A stretch of 64,000 nucleotides of DNA, taken from Indolivaga macrotermitis. Lineage in GTDB: Bacteria > Bacteroidota > Bacteroidia > Bacteroidales > Dysgonomonadaceae. Of this stretch, positions 41,383 through 50,822 are shown piece by piece. The notes under the pieces are model-generated. The model made no database searches. It had not been told where the DNA came from and saw only the letters and a list, made by a program, of their open reading frames with translations. The translations under genes were made by a program, and so were the position numbers. Position 1 is the stretch's first letter. Each line of letters opens with the position of its first letter. The stretch spans positions 1 through 64,000 of the forward strand of contig NZ_FQUC01000015.1 of assembly GCF_900128985.1 (NCBI RefSeq), in the 5' to 3' direction.

Positions 41383-42264
41383 TTAGAAATTATATCCGAA
41401 ACCAATACCTAATATTTCTTTGAACTGCACTCTGGCTCCATGTTTATCACCTTCGGTGTCGATGTATTTCACATCATTGTCGTATTTAAGAGTTGTGTTG
41501 ATACTTGCATTAAGGTATTTGTTTATCTTCATACTGATCAACAGGTTCCATTCTACATCAACGTTTCCGAATGACTTGTCATATGCAGTAAAAAAGTTGG
41601 CATCACTGATTACTTTTACATTTTCCATGATGTCTTTTTCCAGTGTACCTTTGATATATGCACCAAATTCGGCTCTGAATTTATCGCCCGGATCAACACC
41701 GAATGAACCCAGATCAGAAAGATAGTCGTCATTAACAAAAGTCATTTTTCCGGCTATTGGAGAAAAATATGCCGAGTAGAAAGAATCTTTGGGGCGATAT
41801 TCTATACCTATTGATACATTTGAATAAGCCGGTGCCATGAATTTAGAGATGTAATTTTCCTTATTCGGATAATTATATCCTTTGTAAAATTGCGATTTAA
41901 AATCAGCCATACCTGTATAATACCATTTATTATCAGTAGTATAACCCAGCTGAGTTGCTACTTCGAGTTTATCAGTCGATTTCTGAGCTCCTTGTCCTTT
42001 TGTGCTGGTGATTCCATACTCAATAGCTAGGGAGTTGATCCATGCCCAGTTGCCTGTTTTATGCTCAAGTTTGCCATTCAGGTAAAGATTACCAGCAAAG
42101 GCATTATCACCACCAGCCGACCAGTTCGATAAAGATGTTTGTGATAAGTTTACTCCTGTGCTACCAGAATGTTTCCATGTCTTTACTTGGGTTGAATCCG
42201 CCTCTTGGGCAATTATTGAAGTTACGGTACTAAGAGCAAATACGAATAATAATAATCGATTCAT
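41383..42264 (-). CDS. DUF3078 outer-membrane beta-barrel-like protein
   Basis: A 293-residue exported protein: signal MNRLLLFVFALSTVTSIIAQ, then WKHSGSTGVNLSQTSLSNWSAGGDNAFAGN, the hallmark start of DUF3078, followed by alternating amphipathic strands and a C-terminal aromatic residue (GIGFGYNF), as expected for an outer-membrane barrel. The function of the family is unknown. Monocistronic, with its own terminator. Confidence 0.88.
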   Translation of the reverse strand: MNRLLLFVFALSTVTSIIAQEADSTQVKTWKHSGSTGVNLSQTSLSNWSAGGDNAFAGNLYLNGKLEHKTGNWAWINSLAIEYGITSTKGQGAQKSTDKLEVATQLGYTTDNKWYYTGMADFKSQFYKGYNYPNKENYISKFMAPAYSNVSIGIEYRPKDSFYSAYFSPIAGKMTFVNDDYLSDLGSFGVDPGDKFRAEFGAYIKGTLEKDIMENVKVISDANFFTAYDKSFGNVDVEWNLLISMKINKYLNASINTTLKYDNDVKYIDTEGDKHGARVQFKEILGIGFGYNF

Positions 42265-42386
42265 TTTGAATATGTTTAAGTTTTTATTTGTGAAGTCTAA
42301 CGCTTTATTGTTAATATTTGTTCATTTCTGTGGTTTACCCTGAATTTGTAACTTCCCTAAAAAGTCAACTTTCGTATTGTATATTA

Positions 42387-42403
42387 TATATTTGTTATAT
42401 TTG
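42387..42403 (+). promoter_or_regulatory. Two overlapping -7 elements
   Basis: TAtaTTTG at 42387-42394 and again at 42396-42403, upstream of the zinc-ribbon membrane protein gene. Either could serve; leaders would be about 60-70 nt. Confidence 0.5.
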
Positions 42404-42470
42404 TAACAGAATAATTGAGTAAATTGTGTTATTGGTTATACTATCCAGTTTTTATACAAAGAAAGAATAA

Positions 42471-43190
42471 ATGATTATAACTTACAAAATGCAGCTTTCT
42501 TTTTTAGATCAGGAAGAAATTAATACCTCTTCTTCTTGCCCTAAATGTGGCTGTAATAAATGGATAGTAAAGACTGAAGAAGGAAAGATCTCTATTTTAT
42601 TGGGTAGTACAACCATTTTGAAGGTGAGTGTTTTATGTGCTGATTGTCAGAAAAGGATACCTAAGTTGAGGTGGACTCTCGAGGTTGCCGAGATTGTAGC
42701 GCGCAAGAAATCGGAATATAAACCGTCATTCCGAAAACGCTATGGTTTTATACTATTTCTGATATTTCTTTTTGTGATTATTATTGGCTATGCGACGTTA
42801 ACAACAGTAATAGATCATAGAACGGTTATGAAAAATGCGTCGGAGAATTTTGCAAAATGCTATGATAACGAAAAGCAGGCTTTATGGTATAATGATCTTA
42901 AAGCTGGAGATTTTATCCTTTGCAACAAACAATATACAGACGATTTGCAAGTATACGAGATATATAATATTGGTACTGATACTATTACATTAAAAGCTTA
43001 TCAACAATATATTCCGTTAGAAAAAGTAACAGAGATTGAAGACTTGAATAAGGTTAGACTGGGGCAGGGGACTGCTACAGAATATTTAGTAAAAACAAAG
43101 TATTTTAGAAGAGGAATATTGGAAGAGGTATCTGATGATGTCGGAGGCCCTAATAATTATTATATTAAGCAGATTAAAAAAAATAAATAA
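42471..43190 (+). CDS. Zinc-ribbon single-pass membrane protein, unknown function
   Basis: A 239-residue protein. The N-terminal 60 residues contain CPKCGC and CADC, a likely four-cysteine zinc ribbon. One membrane segment follows (residues 91-112, YGFILFLIFLFVIIIGYATLTTV), then a soluble domain with DLKAGDFILCNKQYTDDLQVYEIYNIGTDTITLKAY, which looks like a small beta-rich domain. It ends 16 bp before ettA. I do not recognise the family. ATG 42471 or ATG 42489 (MQLSF) may be the start. Confidence 0.65.
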   Translation: MIITYKMQLSFLDQEEINTSSSCPKCGCNKWIVKTEEGKISILLGSTTILKVSVLCADCQKRIPKLRWTLEVAEIVARKKSEYKPSFRKRYGFILFLIFLFVIIIGYATLTTVIDHRTVMKNASENFAKCYDNEKQALWYNDLKAGDFILCNKQYTDDLQVYEIYNIGTDTITLKAYQQYIPLEKVTEIEDLNKVRLGQGTATEYLVKTKYFRRGILEEVSDDVGGPNNYYIKQIKKNK

Positions 43191-43206
43191 CACATATATA
43201 TTCGCT

Positions 43207-44895
43207 ATGTCAACAGACGATAAAAAGATTATATTTTCGATGATCGGGGTTAATAAAGTATATCCCCCTCAAAAACAAGTGCTTAAAAATATTTACTTGT
43301 CATTTTATTATGGTGCCAAAATCGGTATCATAGGTTTGAATGGATCGGGTAAATCTACTTTGTTAAAAATTATAGCAGGTATTGATAAAGAGTATCAGGG
43401 TGAAATAGTATCTGATAAGGGATACTCTGTTGGATATCTGGAACAGGATCCGAAGTTGGATCCGACAAAAACTGTAAAAGAAGTAGTTCAGGAAGGTGTA
43501 CAACCTATTATCGATCTTTTGGCGGAATATGAGTCGATTAACGAAAAGTTCGGATTGCCTGAATATTATGAAGATTCAGATAAGATGGATGTGCTGTTTG
43601 CACGTCAGGCCGAACTTCAGGATAAGATAGATGCTTCGGATGCATGGAATCTGGACAATAAACTGGAACGTGCAATGGATGCTTTACGTTGCCCGCCCGA
43701 AGATGAACTGACCGAACACTTATCGGGAGGAGAAAAACGCCGTGTTGCTTTATGTCGTTTGCTATTGCAAGAGCCGGATGTTTTATTACTGGATGAGCCT
43801 ACCAACCACTTGGACGCTGAGTCTATAGATTGGTTGGAACAGCATTTACAGCAATATGCCGGAACTGTGATTTGTATCACTCACGACCGTTATTTTCTGG
43901 ATCATGTTGCGGGTTGGATTCTTGAACTTGACCGTGGTGAAGGTATTCCTTGGAAAGGAAACTATACTTCGTGGTTGGAGCAGAAGACAAAACGTATGGA
44001 ACAGGAAGAAAAGCAAGCCAGTAAACGCCGGAAAACTTTAGAACGTGAGCTCGACTGGGTTCGTATGGCTCCAAAGGCTCGTCAGGCAAAGGGTAAAGCC
44101 CGTCTGAATGAATACGAAAAATTACTGAATGCCGATCAGAAAGAAAGAGAAGAAAAACTAGAGATATTTATACCTAACGGTCCACGTTTAGGTAATAAGG
44201 TAATAGAAGCGCAAGGTGTTGCCAAAGCTTTTGGCGATAAATTGTTGTTTGATAATCTAAACTTTATGTTGCCTCCTAATGGTATTGTCGGTATTATCGG
44301 ACCTAATGGAGCCGGTAAAACGACCCTCTTCCGTTTGATTCAGGGTTTGGAAACTCCCGATAAAGGTGCTTTCGAAGTAGGAGAAACCGTTAAAACGGCA
44401 TATGTAGATCAGGCACACGAAGATATAGATCCTAATAAAACTGTTTATCAGGTAGTTTCCGGAGGATCGGATTTTGTTCGTGTCGGAGGAAAAGAAATCA
44501 ATGCCAGAGCTTATCTGTCACGCTTTAATTTTTCGGGAGGTGATCAGGAAAAGTTATGTGGTGTGCTTTCTGGTGGAGAGCGCAACCGTTTACATTTGGC
44601 TCTAACTTTAAAAGCCGAAGCGAATGTGCTTTTGCTCGATGAGCCAACGAATGATATAGACGTAAATACTTTACGTGCTCTGGAAGAAGGTTTGGAGAAC
44701 TTTGCGGGTTGCGCGGTTGTTATATCTCACGACAGATGGTTCTTGGACCGTATCTGTACACATATCCTGGCATTCGAAGGTAATTCGGAGGTATTTTATT
44801 TTGAAGGATCATACAGTGAATACGAAGAGAATAAAAAGGCCAGATTAGGCAACGTGGAACCTAAGCGGGTTCGTTATCGTAAACTGATGAACTGA
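43207..44895 (+). CDS. ettA: ABC-F translational throttle protein EttA
   Basis: A 562-residue cytosolic ATPase with two ABC domains. First: GLNGSGKST, LSGGEKRR, LLLDEPTNHLDAES. Second: GPNGAGKTT, LSGGERNR, LLLDEPTNDIDVNT. The linker (KTLERELDWVRMAPKARQAKGKARLNEYEKLL) is the EttA type, with the arm between. EttA gates entry of ribosomes into elongation according to ATP/ADP. ATG 43207 gives the expected MSTDDKKIIFSMIGVNKVYPP start; upstream in-frame codons overlap the previous gene. Confidence 0.96.
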   Translation: MSTDDKKIIFSMIGVNKVYPPQKQVLKNIYLSFYYGAKIGIIGLNGSGKSTLLKIIAGIDKEYQGEIVSDKGYSVGYLEQDPKLDPTKTVKEVVQEGVQPIIDLLAEYESINEKFGLPEYYEDSDKMDVLFARQAELQDKIDASDAWNLDNKLERAMDALRCPPEDELTEHLSGGEKRRVALCRLLLQEPDVLLLDEPTNHLDAESIDWLEQHLQQYAGTVICITHDRYFLDHVAGWILELDRGEGIPWKGNYTSWLEQKTKRMEQEEKQASKRRKTLERELDWVRMAPKARQAKGKARLNEYEKLLNADQKEREEKLEIFIPNGPRLGNKVIEAQGVAKAFGDKLLFDNLNFMLPPNGIVGIIGPNGAGKTTLFRLIQGLETPDKGAFEVGETVKTAYVDQAHEDIDPNKTVYQVVSGGSDFVRVGGKEINARAYLSRFNFSGGDQEKLCGVLSGGERNRLHLALTLKAEANVLLLDEPTNDIDVNTLRALEEGLENFAGCAVVISHDRWFLDRICTHILAFEGNSEVFYFEGSYSEYEENKKARLGNVEPKRVRYRKLMN

Positions 44896-45004
44896 TATCT
44901 TCGGTGAAGTTCTTTATTATAATGAGATAAATAAATGTTCTCAACTTATAAAATAGTATATATATATCCGTTTAAAATAGCGGATGGAACTTTATATGCC
45001 AAAG

Positions 45005-45027
45005 CAGGGTCGAGTGTATCGACCCTG
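45005..45027. other. Perfect 9-bp hairpin upstream of the DUF5686 gene
   Basis: CAGGGTCGA (45005-45013) pairs with TCGACCCTG (45019-45027), loop 5 nt. There is no T run on the plus strand, so it may be a terminator for ettA of weak type, or a leader structure of the next gene, 38 bp away. Confidence 0.5.
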
Positions 45028-45064
45028 TCTGTGTATTAATGGGATATTAGGAATATTAAAGTAA

Positions 45065-47635
45065 ATGGAAGATTTGATGAGATCATCAAGTAAAAGGAGT
45101 TTAGGGGTTTGTCTGATTTTTGTCTTTTTCTTTATATTAGCTTCAACGAACCTGATATATGGACAGAGTACTATTGTGCACGGAATTATCAGGGACTCGG
45201 TGACTAATAAGCCGGTCGAATATGCGACAGTACGGTTTGACGGTACCAATGTCGGAAAACTTTCCGATGATGATGGTAAGTTTTCGGTTTCGAATTCATC
45301 CGGTAATGGAAAGCTGATAATTTCATTAATGGGGTATGATACAAAAACAGTAAATGTGCCTATTAATCAGGTGAGCCGTCTTGAAATTAAGTTAAGTGCT
45401 TCAGGGGTTCAATTGGGGGAAGTTGTTATAAGACGAACTAAAGAAAAATATTCTAAAAAAGATAATCCTGCGGTAGAATTGATCAAAAAGGTTATTGAGA
45501 ACAAACATAATTATCTGGTTACCAGCAGAGATTATTATATGAACGATGAATATGACCGTATTTTGTTCGCCCTGAATGATTATCAATCGGCAAAAGGACT
45601 GCTCAAGAATATGAAATTCCTGTCTAAGTATGCCGATACTTCTTTGATCGATAATAAATCGATCTTACCATTCTCGGTAAGGGAAACTACCTCAAACCTG
45701 TATTACCGGAAGAATCCTAAAGCAACACGGAGGGTGATTACTGCATATCAGAATCAAGGGATAGATCAGGAGATAAATACAGAGTCTATTGACGCAATTG
45801 TAGCTGAGGTTTTTAAAGAAGTCGATATTACTGATAATACTATAAATCTGCTTTTACATGATTTTGTGGGGCCGTTGAGTTCCACTTCGTCTGTCAATTT
45901 TTATAAATGGTATATAATTGATACAGTAAGTATTGACCAGAAGAGATATGTAAATCTGGGATTTGTTCCTTTCAATACACGGGACGTTGGCTTTATCGGT
46001 AACATTTATGTGCAGCCCGAAGCTCCGTATGCCATAAAGAAGGTGTCGTTTAGAGTTCCTAACCGGATCAATGTGAATTATGTCGACAATATGCTGGTTA
46101 CTCAGGAATTCGAGGAGAAGTCTCCCGATCTTTGGGTACCTGTTAGGTTTACTACAGCCATTGACTTATCGATGTATAACATGGCTAAATTTTATGTACA
46201 GAAAGAACGTACATTTAGTAACTTTATATTTGATTTGCCTCTCGAAGCAGCATTTTCGGGTTCTGCTCCTGTTATTTATTTGTCCGACTATAAGAAGCAA
46301 AAAGACGGCTATTGGAACAATAACCGTCCCGATGCATTGAACAAAGATTACCGTATGGATGAGATGATGGTAGAATTTCGCCAGAATAAGGTTATTGATA
46401 TAACCCTTAAAGTCGCCGATATCTTGTCTTCGCAATATGTTCCGACAAGCAGGGAAGAAGAGAAAAATAAACTGGATATAGGGACTCCGCTGACGTTTTA
46501 CAGCTATAACCATCTCGAAGGAAACAGAATCAGGTTAACAGCGTCTACTACGAAATTTTTCCATCCGCATTTTTACTTGTATGGATACGGTGCATACGGA
46601 ACGAAAGACGGAAAATGGAAATACTATGGGGAAGCTACCTGGGCTTTTAACCGTAAAAACTATCATAAGGATGAGTATCCGCGTCATAACCTGTCTATTG
46701 CTTATAAGTATGATGTGAATCCTTTGGGACAAAGGTTCTTGCAAGCTGAACGTGATAATATCCTATTATCGTTCAAGGCTAAAAGGTATAATAATATGAC
46801 ATATGACCGGATGGCCGAGATTAATTATTTGCATGAGTATTACAATGGTTTTTCCTACAATCTTTTTGGCCGGACTCATGATGAAAATGCTGCGGGAGAT
46901 TTACGCTTCGAAAGGCGTAATGAGGATGATATGTTAATCGAAATGGGTAATATAAAAACTACAGAAGTAGGCCTGAACCTGAGATACGCCCATGACGAAA
47001 AATTTTTCCAACAAAGGCGCAGACGTAGGAGTTTGCCGTCTAAAGGTGTGATCTTAACTTTATCGCATACAATAGGGCTCAAAGATGTTCTGAATGGACA
47101 GTTTAATTATCATAAGAGTGCATTAGCTATTGATAAGGAATTTTGGATTGCTCCTTATGGTCGATTGGGGGTAACTCTTAAAGGCGAGAAAGTATGGGGT
47201 AAGGTTCCTTTCCCAATTTTATTATCTGCCAATGCTAACAGCTCTGTTACTATACAACGTGGATCATTCTATATGCTAAAGCCTCTTGAGTTTTTGAACG
47301 ATTCGCAATTTACATGGGATGTAAGTTATAGGATGGGAGGGTGGCTGTTTAACCGTATACCTCTTATCAAGGGATTAAAGTGGAGAGAAGTCGCTGGTTT
47401 CAGAGGCTTTTTTGGAGATTTGAATAAGAAGAATAATCCTGATTATAACCGCAACCTGATGATATTTCCTGAAGATTCGCGTACTATGGGTAAGAAGCCA
47501 TATATGGAGTATAGCGTCGGGATAGAGAATATATTTCAGTTCTTCAGGGTTGACTATGTGAGACGGTTAAATTATTTCGATACTCCCGGTATCGATAAAC
47601 ATGGTTTCAGAATCAGTTTTGATGTGTCTTTTTAA
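45065..47635 (+). CDS. DUF5686/carboxypeptidase-regulatory outer-membrane protein
   Basis: An 856-residue exported protein. Signal segment (residues 13-34), CarboxypepD_reg-like domain (38-115, VHGIIRDSVTNKPVEYATVRFDGTNVGKLSDDDGKFSVS), then a DUF5686 region (about 120-856) that ends in a long strand-rich part and a terminal aromatic (FRISFDVSF), so the end is probably an outer-membrane barrel. It is related in layout to FecA-like receptors but has no plug domain. The family is widespread in Bacteroidota; function unknown. Confidence 0.87.
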   Translation: MEDLMRSSSKRSLGVCLIFVFFFILASTNLIYGQSTIVHGIIRDSVTNKPVEYATVRFDGTNVGKLSDDDGKFSVSNSSGNGKLIISLMGYDTKTVNVPINQVSRLEIKLSASGVQLGEVVIRRTKEKYSKKDNPAVELIKKVIENKHNYLVTSRDYYMNDEYDRILFALNDYQSAKGLLKNMKFLSKYADTSLIDNKSILPFSVRETTSNLYYRKNPKATRRVITAYQNQGIDQEINTESIDAIVAEVFKEVDITDNTINLLLHDFVGPLSSTSSVNFYKWYIIDTVSIDQKRYVNLGFVPFNTRDVGFIGNIYVQPEAPYAIKKVSFRVPNRINVNYVDNMLVTQEFEEKSPDLWVPVRFTTAIDLSMYNMAKFYVQKERTFSNFIFDLPLEAAFSGSAPVIYLSDYKKQKDGYWNNNRPDALNKDYRMDEMMVEFRQNKVIDITLKVADILSSQYVPTSREEEKNKLDIGTPLTFYSYNHLEGNRIRLTASTTKFFHPHFYLYGYGAYGTKDGKWKYYGEATWAFNRKNYHKDEYPRHNLSIAYKYDVNPLGQRFLQAERDNILLSFKAKRYNNMTYDRMAEINYLHEYYNGFSYNLFGRTHDENAAGDLRFERRNEDDMLIEMGNIKTTEVGLNLRYAHDEKFFQQRRRRRSLPSKGVILTLSHTIGLKDVLNGQFNYHKSALAIDKEFWIAPYGRLGVTLKGEKVWGKVPFPILLSANANSSVTIQRGSFYMLKPLEFLNDSQFTWDVSYRMGGWLFNRIPLIKGLKWREVAGFRGFFGDLNKKNNPDYNRNLMIFPEDSRTMGKKPYMEYSVGIENIFQFFRVDYVRRLNYFDTPGIDKHGFRISFDVSF

Positions 47636-47655
47636 TTGTAGTTATTATAAACAGA

Positions 47656-48468
47656 ATGAATGAAGTTGCTATAAATAATACAGCAGTAAATGAAAATATT
47701 ACAGCAAGAAGGTTTGCCGATCTGATATTGGATATGGGTACTTTCTTGTTGGCGTCGGGTGCTCATAGTGGAAGAGTGAATAGCAATATCAGACGTATAG
47801 CTTTGGCTTGGGGATTTACTGTGAGTTTTCATCCTTCATTCAAAGGGTTACTTGTTACTGTCCAGAATTCCCGGGACGAAAAGGATACGATTACATTATT
47901 TAAAGAATCTCCCACACATATAGTGCACCTTGAGGTTTTGACACGTGTAAGTCATCTTTCATGGAAAGTGTATGAACAAGGTATGACCATTGAAGAGACT
48001 GAGAAGGCTTTTCAGGAAATAAAACAGATGCCTCATTACAATCACTGGCTGGTGGCGGTTGTTGTCGGGTTTGCGTGTGCCGGATTATGCTTATTCTCTT
48101 TCGGAGACTGGCAAAATGCAATAGTTACGTGGTTGGCTGCCTTTGTTGGTTCTCTTGTACGCTATAAAGTAGCCTCTCTTAATTTCAACTCGATGATTTC
48201 GATTGGCTTTGCCGCATTTGTAACTACAACAATAACAGGGTTAGGTTCGGTGAACGGAATAGGTATTCATCCCGAGGCGGCAATGGCAACGGGGGTATTG
48301 TATCTCATTCCCGGAGTACCTTTGGTTAATGGTGTGATCGATCTGATCGAGGGATATTTGTCTTCAGCAGTGAACAGGTATTTGTTTGCCGGTTTTATTC
48401 TCCTCTGTATTGCGGCGGGTATGATGCTGAGTATAACTTTTCTGGGTATTAATAATTTTAGTTTGTGA
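47656..48468 (+). CDS. Threonine/serine exporter, ThrE N-terminal part (DUF1212)
   Basis: A 270-residue membrane protein. A soluble start (RRFADLILDMGTFLLASGAHSGRVNSNIRRIALAWGF) carries the ThrE/DUF1212 signature, and five hydrophobic segments follow from residue 135 on. Together with the next gene (gap of 4 bp) it forms a split ThrE exporter; in Corynebacterium both parts are one polypeptide. It exports small hydroxy amino acids (family inference). Confidence 0.88.
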   Translation: MNEVAINNTAVNENITARRFADLILDMGTFLLASGAHSGRVNSNIRRIALAWGFTVSFHPSFKGLLVTVQNSRDEKDTITLFKESPTHIVHLEVLTRVSHLSWKVYEQGMTIEETEKAFQEIKQMPHYNHWLVAVVVGFACAGLCLFSFGDWQNAIVTWLAAFVGSLVRYKVASLNFNSMISIGFAAFVTTTITGLGSVNGIGIHPEAAMATGVLYLIPGVPLVNGVIDLIEGYLSSAVNRYLFAGFILLCIAAGMMLSITFLGINNFSL

Positions 48469-48472
48469 AAAA

Positions 48473-48997
48473 ATGAATTGGGCAGAAGTTGCATTAAATA
48501 TATTACGCGATTTTTCTATAGCCTTTGTAGTCGGGGCTTGTTGGGGAATACTATTTGGTACACCCAAAAGGATTCTTGTAATTGCCGGACTATTAGGCGG
48601 TATGGGACATTGTATTCGTTTTATCCTTTTACAATTGGATTTTGGATTAATAACGGCCACTTTAGCAGGTTCGGTAGCAATCGGATTATTGGGGATTGTT
48701 GTGGCGCATCGTGTCGATAATCCTCCTGTTGTTTTCACTATGCCCGCTTGTATAACAATGATTCCCGGAATGTATGCTTACAAAACCATGTTAGCCGGAA
48801 TGAAGATAACCGATGCGAATACATTAGATACCGACCCTTCTTTATTACCTACTATGGCACACAACTTAATGCTGACAATGTCGCTTCTGTTTACCTTAGC
48901 GATAGGTATCTGTATTGCAGCACTTCTGTTCAGGACGACCAGTGTGAAAGAAATCGAATTTGCTAAGAAGTTAGAACGAATGACACATTTTAAGTAA
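48473..48997 (+). CDS. Threonine/serine exporter, ThrE C-terminal part (DUF3815)
   Basis: A 174-residue membrane protein with four to five hydrophobic segments (DFSIAFVVGACWGILFGTPKRILVIAGLLGGMGHCIRFILL, FTMPACITMIPGMYAYKTM). The PAC-TMIPG-Y sequence is a DUF3815 signature. It begins 4 bp after the N-terminal partner, so the two are co-translated. The MutS-like gene converges 5 bp after its stop. Confidence 0.88.
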   Translation: MNWAEVALNILRDFSIAFVVGACWGILFGTPKRILVIAGLLGGMGHCIRFILLQLDFGLITATLAGSVAIGLLGIVVAHRVDNPPVVFTMPACITMIPGMYAYKTMLAGMKITDANTLDTDPSLLPTMAHNLMLTMSLLFTLAIGICIAALLFRTTSVKEIEFAKKLERMTHFK

Positions 48998-49002
48998 CAT
49001 AA

Positions 49003-50799
49003 TTATAACCCGGTTATTCCCATCTTTTTCATTAAAAAACAAGCATTCATATTTTGAGCTACACCTTCCCTTATTTTATAGGTGAAGGTTAAATTATCGT
49101 CTGTTATATCAGCTTCGAAACGATAATCTTTTACATTGTCAGGATATTCTTTCTCAAGATTACCTAATATAAGGTCATGGGTTGCGATAATCCCGTTACT
49201 GTTGAGTGATATTAGCTGTTTCATTAAAGCTATAGACCCTTTTTGTTTATCCTCCGAATTAGTTCCTTTCAGTATTTCGTCTAATATGATGAATAATTGC
49301 TCTCCTGACTGCAAACGGTCTATAATCATTTTTAGTCTTTTGAGTTCTGCAAAGAAATAGGATTCATTGTCGGCTAAAGAATCGGCAGTTCGGAGATTGG
49401 TGACGAGCCGTCCCGGATAAAAAGTTAATGATTCGGCGCAAACCGGAGCTCCGGCACAAGCCAGTGTATGATTGATACCTATTGTGCGGAGATATGTACT
49501 TTTTCCGGCCATATTGGCTCCTGTTATGATGAGGAAAAAAGGTGTTTTGGATATTCTTACATCATTCCGAACACATTTATCACGGTGTAACATCGGATGT
49601 CCCAATGCTTCCCCTTCGAATATAAATTTATCGGATGGAGTAGGGTAGGTATAATCAGGGTGATTGAATGCAAATATGGCAAACGATACAAGTGCATCAA
49701 ATTCGGATAAAGTATTGAACCATCTGTTTATATCATTTTTGTGTACCTGTGTCCATTTCTCTACTTTGATAGCATATCTGACTCCCCATACTAAATAGGG
49801 GTTGAATAGTAAAAACACAGGGAAAGTTGCCGAAACAGTCAGGTTATTGTAATACGATTGTAACTGCCTGATAGCCTGCGATGCTGAAGATGGTTTCTTT
49901 AGCTCATCTTGAATGTTTTGTAAATACGCTGAGCCATACTTCTCGTGTTCGATTAAAGTCATTAATTCCGAATATGTTTCGAGAACCTTAGATTTGCTAT
50001 CAAATGTGTTCATAATCTGTTTTACCTGTTTTAGAGGTATACTGCTGATCACTAAGGTCAATATATAAACGTAAATGTAATAGCTGCCCGGTATATAGTC
50101 TAAAAAGATAGAGATTCCCGCAATAATATGAATGAGAGGAATTATATATAACAGATATTTCCATAATAAACTATTGGCTAAAAGAGGTTTCTGTGAAAAA
50201 GAAACAGAGAAATCTTTAGTATTGAGCTTATCCATTTCGGTCATTTGCCCGATAGATATGAAATGTGCTAACAGTGCCGGATTTTTAGAAAGTTCTTTTA
50301 TGGCTGATTGTACAGACAATATTTTGTCTTTGTTTTCTTGAGGGTTTATAAGTGAATCCGCTAATTTATCTTTACCGAAAGAGGTGACCGTCCGGTTAAG
50401 AGATTGAAAAAAAGAGCGTTTACCGAATATATCCAGATCGAGGCTAAAACTATGCTCGGCATCAATTTTCTCCTCTGCACCATCGAATGCTGAAAAATCA
50501 TACTCTAGCCCTTTCAGCTCGTTACTTGCATTTTCTATTTGTTTATCGGCGTAGAGCTTCTGTTTATACAAAGAGTTATGATATTTCATTAATGCGAGAA
50601 ATACAACTATAGAGATAACTATATTAGTTACAACAGTACTTGTATCGTTCCAATAGAGATATGTAACTATACAACAGACAATAAATATGGCGAGGCGGGC
50701 TGTTCCGATCTGAAATATCGTTTTTTTCAAAGCTCCGGATCTGCCTTGATATTTTTCAATGGTGTCAGAATAGTGTTTGTATATATCGTTTATTGTCAT
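49003..50799 (-). CDS. Membrane-anchored MutS-like ATPase
   Basis: A 598-residue protein. Residues 28-70 and 213-255 contain paired hydrophobic segments. The C-terminal 200 residues are a MutS domain V ATPase: ITGANMAGKSTYLRTIG (Walker A), ADNESYFFAELKRLK, FIILDEILKGTNSEDKQKGS (Walker B and signature) and IIATHDLILGNLE. There is no mismatch-recognition domain I, so it is not the repair MutS. Such proteins are common in Bacteroidota, often near recO; function unknown. Confidence 0.88.
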   Translation of the reverse strand: MTINDIYKHYSDTIEKYQGRSGALKKTIFQIGTARLAIFIVCCIVTYLYWNDTSTVVTNIVISIVVFLALMKYHNSLYKQKLYADKQIENASNELKGLEYDFSAFDGAEEKIDAEHSFSLDLDIFGKRSFFQSLNRTVTSFGKDKLADSLINPQENKDKILSVQSAIKELSKNPALLAHFISIGQMTEMDKLNTKDFSVSFSQKPLLANSLLWKYLLYIIPLIHIIAGISIFLDYIPGSYYIYVYILTLVISSIPLKQVKQIMNTFDSKSKVLETYSELMTLIEHEKYGSAYLQNIQDELKKPSSASQAIRQLQSYYNNLTVSATFPVFLLFNPYLVWGVRYAIKVEKWTQVHKNDINRWFNTLSEFDALVSFAIFAFNHPDYTYPTPSDKFIFEGEALGHPMLHRDKCVRNDVRISKTPFFLIITGANMAGKSTYLRTIGINHTLACAGAPVCAESLTFYPGRLVTNLRTADSLADNESYFFAELKRLKMIIDRLQSGEQLFIILDEILKGTNSEDKQKGSIALMKQLISLNSNGIIATHDLILGNLEKEYPDNVKDYRFEADITDDNLTFTYKIREGVAQNMNACFLMKKMGITGL

Positions 50800-50822
50800 A
50801 CCTGCATGTTTTTTGGAGTGAT

